Source of the DNA: Parasponia andersonii
Lineage: Eukaryota > Streptophyta > Magnoliopsida > Rosales > Cannabaceae
Length of the DNA: 64,000 bases
Direction of reading: 5' to 3'
NCBI GenBank assembly: GCA_002914805.1
Contig: JXTB01000177.1
Coordinates: forward strand, 407,719-471,718
The notes beneath the pieces are model-generated. The model ran no database searches. It had not been told where the DNA came from and worked only from the letters and a program-made list of their open reading frames with translations. Shown here piece after piece: positions 60,063 through 64,000 of the stretch (within the stretch, counting starts at the first letter, position 1; the number at the start of each line of letters is the position of its first letter). The position numbers were made by a program, and so were the translations under genes.

Positions 60063-60711
60063 TTGTGTCTTGAGAAGCTGCTCCTTAAAATTTGGCTTCT
60101 TCTTTTTCTTTTCCTTGTGAGCTTGTAAAGAACCCAAGAGTTGTTCTATTGTCATGGCTCCCAAATCTTTAGTTTCTTCGATGAAAGTAACAATATTCTC
60201 GAACTTTGGGTCTAACGATGGAAGAATCTTTTCCATAATCGTAACATTTTCAAGTTTCTCACTGTTTCACTTCATTTGATTCGAAATGGTTAAAACTCTA
60301 GAAAAATAGTCAGAAACTGACTCAGTCTCTGTCATGTGTAATAAATCAAACTCTCCTCTTAGAGTCTGAAGGCGGACCTTTTTGACATTTTCTTCTCCTT
60401 TGTATAAAATTTGAAGTTTCTCCTATGCTTTCTTAGCAGAGGTTGCACTTGAGATTTTCTCAAATCCATCGTCATCTAGGGCCTGGTAGAAGAGGAAGAG
60501 AGCTTTTTTGTCTCTCTTTCTTGAATATTGTAAACTATCCTTCTGTATTGAAGATAGTGTTGCCTCATCTCTTGGCTCTTCGTAGCCTTTCTCTACTACT
60601 TCCCAAACATCATGTAACTCCAAAGAGGACTTTCATTTTGATAGTCCAATTATCAAAGTTATTACCTTGAAGTGGTGGAACTTGAAGAGATACTAAACTA
60701 CCGGTAGCCAT
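60063..60711 (-). pseudogene. copia gag N-terminal part (broken)
   Basis: ATG at 60709-60711 begins MATGSLVSLQVPPLQGNNFD, then NWTIKMKV, a frame loss near 60620, ELHDVWEVVEKGYEEPRDEA and RDKKALFLFYQALDDDGFEK, a TAG near 60424, then [20 protein letters not shown] and ILPSLDPKFENIVTFIEETK, LGAMTIEQLLGSLQAHKEKK. This is the UBN2/gag pattern of copia elements. It continues beyond the nested LTR into the zinc knuckle at 57345. Confidence 0.88.
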
Positions 60712-61195
60712 AACTCTTAACGGAGTGAGTTTTTAGAAATTTCGACTACACAGATAGACCAAGAATGCCAAAAAACCTTAAGATTGACTTGTATATCGAC
60801 TTGGTCAAAGTCAACGGTCAAAGTCAACACTGGATCAATGGTCAACGCCAGTCAACAGTTGGTCAACGGCTCTGAGGGCGCGGTCAAACTACTCTGATGG
60901 CTTGGCCAACAGCTCTGACGGCTCGGTCAAACGACTCTAACTCGGCTCAACTCAGTGAGTTGACTCAGTTTGTGGTAGTGAATTTCTGACGACTCGTTCT
61001 GACTCGTTTGGACTCCGATTGGGCTGATTCTTGTGGCAGTGTGATTGTCTCGTCGAGCTCTTCGATTCGATATGTAATATGTTTGGAACAAATAGCTAAT
61101 ATTCTCAATCTCAAGAATTCTTTTCTGATGTGGAAGATCAGTCAAAGCTGCAACCACAGAGCATACTTAGAATTTCAAGAGAACTCACAACCTTG

Positions 61196-61208
61196 CTCTG
61201 ATACTACA
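61196..61208 (-). other. copia primer-binding site (initiator Met tRNA)
   Basis: The minus strand reads GTAGTATCAGAGC, one base off the usual TGGTATCAGAGC complementary to initiator tRNA-Met. It lies right inside the 5' LTR. 60712-61195 is the leader, without a gene. Confidence 0.85.
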
Positions 61209-61209
61209 T

Positions 61210-61670
61210 TGTTGGAAAGTAAAACAAACTTTATTATTCACTCAAATACTTTTATAAGAGAAAATTCTCAACTTCGCTCTTCAAGCTCACTCACTCACTA
61301 GAAGCTATGCTTCTTTCTCTCTTCTCTTGACTCTTAGAAGATTTGCTTCTTACTTGATACTTAGAACTCAAATGAGAAGGGGTATTTATACTACATGAGA
61401 AACAATGAGAACCACACAAATAAATAATTACAAAAATCCTTAAACCACATATATTTTCTTCTACACACTTCTAATAATAATCAAATAATTCACATGTAAA
61501 AAGCTAATATCTAACTAACACTAGAAGATTCTAGGTGGAGGGCTTCTTTAATTTGGATTTGGGCTTTTTTCTTTTATGAGTTTTGTACTTAGGCTAACTC
61601 CAACTAATTGGACCTCATGTTGGTGGGCTTAAATATTTCTTATAGGCTTAAATAAGTTTATTTTCAACGT
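61210..61670 (-). repeat. copia 5' LTR
   Basis: Plus-strand ends TGTTGGAAAG and TTTTCAACG (terminal CA decayed). A TATA box, TATAAATA in sense, lies at 61383-61390. Confidence 0.9.
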
Positions 61671-62287
61671 GGCCTTGTTGTCATAGCTTTTACTTCGATT
61701 GGCATGTAAATAATGTAACTTTAATGTATTTAAAAATGTATGTGCACAAAATTTTATACATTGTTTCTACTTATTGTATTGTAAATAGCAGTTTATTACG
61801 TGAAAATCGGAGTAGCTTGGCATTTTTATATAAAGTAGGTTTGTCAATTTTGTGATCGTATAAACTAAGATTTGTCAATTTTGCGGGAAAAAAGAACCAA
61901 CAATTTGACTATGGTCATCCGTCTGCGACCATAATAGGACGTTGAAGATGACCATTCGACCCGTTTGATTACAATATACTTGAATTATAATGATAGTCTA
62001 TTGGGGTCAGATGACAAATGACATTTTAGAACATTTGGCTTGATCACGTGGCATTGGAGGTCTTTTATCACTTTCAAGTGCTAGTTTGGGTCATTTCAAG
62101 TAAATTCCTCTTGTAATGTATACATTCAAATTTTATGTTTTTGTTTAGAAAGTGAATTAAATTGCAAAAAAATTACTCAAACAATATTTTATGAACATAT
62201 TTATCATTCACTTCACTTTAAAAAACAAAAATAAAACATAAATGTTCCCAGCAAACCAAAACCCACCTGACAACCTTTCCATATTTT

Positions 62288-62290
<3 letters not shown>
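61671..62290. other. noncoding spacer
   Basis: Nothing recognised. AT-rich. Confidence 0.5.

Positions 62291-62291
<1 letters not shown>

Positions 62292-62342
<51 letters not shown>
62292..62342. repeat. (TTA)n microsatellite
   Basis: About 17 uninterrupted TTA units. A poly-Leu reading across it is not a gene. Confidence 0.95.
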
Positions 62343-62343
<1 letters not shown>

Positions 62344-62482
62344 CTTTTTCTTTTTATTACTTTATTCTTTTTACATTCAATACCATATAGCTTTCTTCCA
62401 ACGCATGCAGGATTAACCTGTACCCACGTAATAACACTTTGCTCAGTTTACTCCTTTTTCTTGCTACGAAATTGATTTTCCA

Positions 62483-62617
62483 ATGGAAACCGTAAAGGTG
62501 AGATGCAGCAAATGCAAATCTCAGGGATTCTGGCCGGCGAACAATTCAGCATATTGCTGCTGGAACTGTGAATCTTGGATGAAATTTAACACAAAGGGAT
62601 CACTGTTAGGGTTTTAG
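62483..62617 (+). CDS. small hypothetical ORF with a CxxC pair (44 codons)
   Basis: ATG 62483 to TAG 62617. It reads METVKVRCSKCKSQGFWPAN, then SAYCCWNCESWMKF: Cys at 8 and 11 and at 26 and 29, spaced like a small zinc ribbon or the beginning of one. I do not recognise it. The start context CCAATGG is acceptable. Its last ten codons lie in a 35-bp duplication (62585-62652), and retroelement-like sequence starts just after. It could be a truncated first exon or chance. Low support as a real gene. Confidence 0.3.
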   Translation: METVKVRCSKCKSQGFWPANNSAYCCWNCESWMKFNTKGSLLGF

Positions 62618-62652
62618 GGTTTAACACAAAGGGATCACTATTAGGGTTTATG
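62585..62652. repeat. 35-bp imperfect tandem duplication
   Basis: TTTAACACAAAGGGATCACT followed by RTTAGGGTTT occurs at 62585-62619 and 62620-62652. Confidence 0.85.
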
Positions 62653-64000
62653 CCCTAATAGTATGTATATTTTGGATATTTGCTGAATTAATAAAATGAC
62701 ATTTTTCTATTTGAATTTATGCATAATTGGTATGTCTTTAAATATCAGAAAATTCCTAATTTATTTATGTGACTATAAATTTAGTATATAAATATTATAT
62801 ACATTATGATTAAATTTATGGATAATAAAATAAATATAGTCCGTAATAATTAATTAAAGTTTGAGATCTTTTATTAAATATTATTAGTACGGTTCATTAA
62901 CATTGAGAATGTAATAGTCTTATCCGGACTATTGATATGTTGATATCACAATGGAGGTACTTTATATAATTTGATTATATAGGACTGGATCAGACATGAT
63001 TTGAATCTCATATAAATTCCGTAAACTGTCGAGAATTCAAATAATATCACTAGATGATCATATGCAGATCAATCTTAATCCTGAGTAGTTATAGACTCCT
63101 ATTTATAACATTATGTTCTTTGACATGCTTGTTAAAGGTTTGTTTTTTAATTAGAATGAAAACTTGTATCTTGAGAGCATGATGAGATAAGAAGCTGAGA
63201 ATGTAACTTACAGATAAGGATTCCATTCATTCCATTAGAAAGCTAGAAAGATGATTCTCTTGTGTATTGATTCAAGACTTGAACAGTTTGAGTACTAAAT
63301 TTATAATAGAATTATAAATTAATTAGAGAATTAATAGTACACACAGATAAAGATGTAATTAGAGAGGTAAACGGAATATAACTTAGCTCCAATTATGAAT
63401 TGTCGATGGAGGATTGAACTACATGTAATGATTAAATCGATGGACTACTCGATGTTTTCTGAGTAAATTAATTCTATAATTTCAAGAGTGCAATTCCAGA
63501 TTTTTAGTGGAGTAATACGGGAATTAATAAATTAGACAAATTAATTAAAGAGTTTAATTAATTGTCATAATTTATTGGAGTTTGAATTACAGGTCCATTG
63601 GTCTCCAATTCCACCTCTTTTAAACACTGGATATTAAATTATTTCTGTTACTGCACACTCTGTCTAGATAAATAGTTTATCTATATGTAATTAATAATTG
63701 TTATTAATTAATTTGTGATATCTCGAATTTTTCAAACAACACCCAATTTCTCGCATAACATAAAGAGCCAATAATAACAAGAAGCATAATATTCTTTTCT
63801 TTACATTACTGTTAAATGTGCATATAAATTTAAGTACTTGTTTTAAAATATTTGTGTCTTATGCTCTAATCATAGTAAGTTTTGGTGCTAATTCATTAAG
63901 ATTATTAACCTTTACTCTCTAAGAAAAGTTTGCAGTAGAATGCTTCGAAATTTGTGCTTGAGTACGAGTTGACGTGATTAAAATATTGACTTAAGAAACT
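62653..64000. mobile_element. possible noncoding LTR-retroelement remnant running off the window
   Basis: TTTATGCCCTAATAGTATG, then AATAAAATGACATTTTTCT, and the later block ATGATCATATGCAGATCAATC with AATCCTGAGTAGTTATAGACTC, resemble the style of noncoding plant LTR elements. No end, TSD or protein found. Confidence 0.3.

Larger units (their letters stand above)
53131..61670 (-). mobile_element. Ty1/copia retrotransposon with nested insertion
   Basis: LTRs at 53131-53594 (3') and 61210-61670 (5'). Flanks TGACC (53126-53130) and TGGCC (61671-61675) are a 4-of-5 TSD. In sense: Met-tRNA primer site, gag, zinc knuckle, protease, integrase, RT, RNase H, which is the Ty1/copia order. Without the 2.7-kb nested insertion (57348-60057) and the 874-bp duplication it would be about 5 kb, normal for copia. 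All frames are interrupted. The lineage is not assigned. Confidence 0.92.

Noticed and set aside
62242-62475. ORF with a poly-Leu run
   Set aside because: The Leu run is only the translation of the TTA microsatellite.
1-64000. tRNA, rRNA, CRISPR or bacterial-type operons
   Set aside because: I looked for tRNA-like arms, rRNA words and regularly spaced repeats and saw none. The content is plant nuclear.

Overview
The window looks like nuclear DNA from a dicot plant. It is AT-rich, has one spliced host gene of a plant-specific type (MBD domain, AT-hook, C2H2 fingers), and is otherwise filled with plant LTR retrotransposons, solo LTRs and MITEs. Nothing suggests an organelle or bacterial source. 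Species cannot be fixed from the sequence; a rosid is a weak guess from the style of the host protein.

Layout. 1-2.2 kb: short tandem duplications and a cluster of MITEs, with two inverted Tourist-like copies around a second MITE type. 2.3-8.1 kb: noncoding, with a decayed LTR-like stretch followed by a 2.2-kb solo LTR (5945-8119). 8.8-9.75 kb: a CACTA-like end plus a transposase-tail remnant. 10-14.7 kb: decayed antisense coding remnants, one resembling the Transposase_32 domain of gypsy-associated proteins. 17.3-22.5 kb: the only convincing host gene, an MBD8-like nuclear protein of 876 residues in four exons on the + strand. 25.3-36.0 kb: a full-length Ty3/gypsy Tat-type element on the minus strand (E1). 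36-41 kb: noncoding, with a MITE and a second 2.2-kb solo LTR (37132-39357). 41.2-52.4 kb: a second copy of the same Ty3 family on the plus strand (E2). 53.1-61.7 kb: a Ty1/copia element on the minus strand, with a 2.7-kb solo LTR nested in its gag and an 874-bp duplication joined by a single N. 62-64 kb: a TTA microsatellite, a 44-codon ORF with a CxxC pair, and a retroelement-like noncoding tail.

How the parts relate. E1 and E2 diverge from each other, forming inverted arms of about 11 kb around a 5.2-kb centre. Both carry, between integrase and 3' LTR, an extra antisense gene with apparent introns at the same places in both copies. This is the most unusual coding feature here. Every premature stop compared between E1 and E2 that has a clear sense counterpart is a C-to-T or G-to-A change, as expected of methylated, silenced elements. 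None of the retroelements looks autonomous now.
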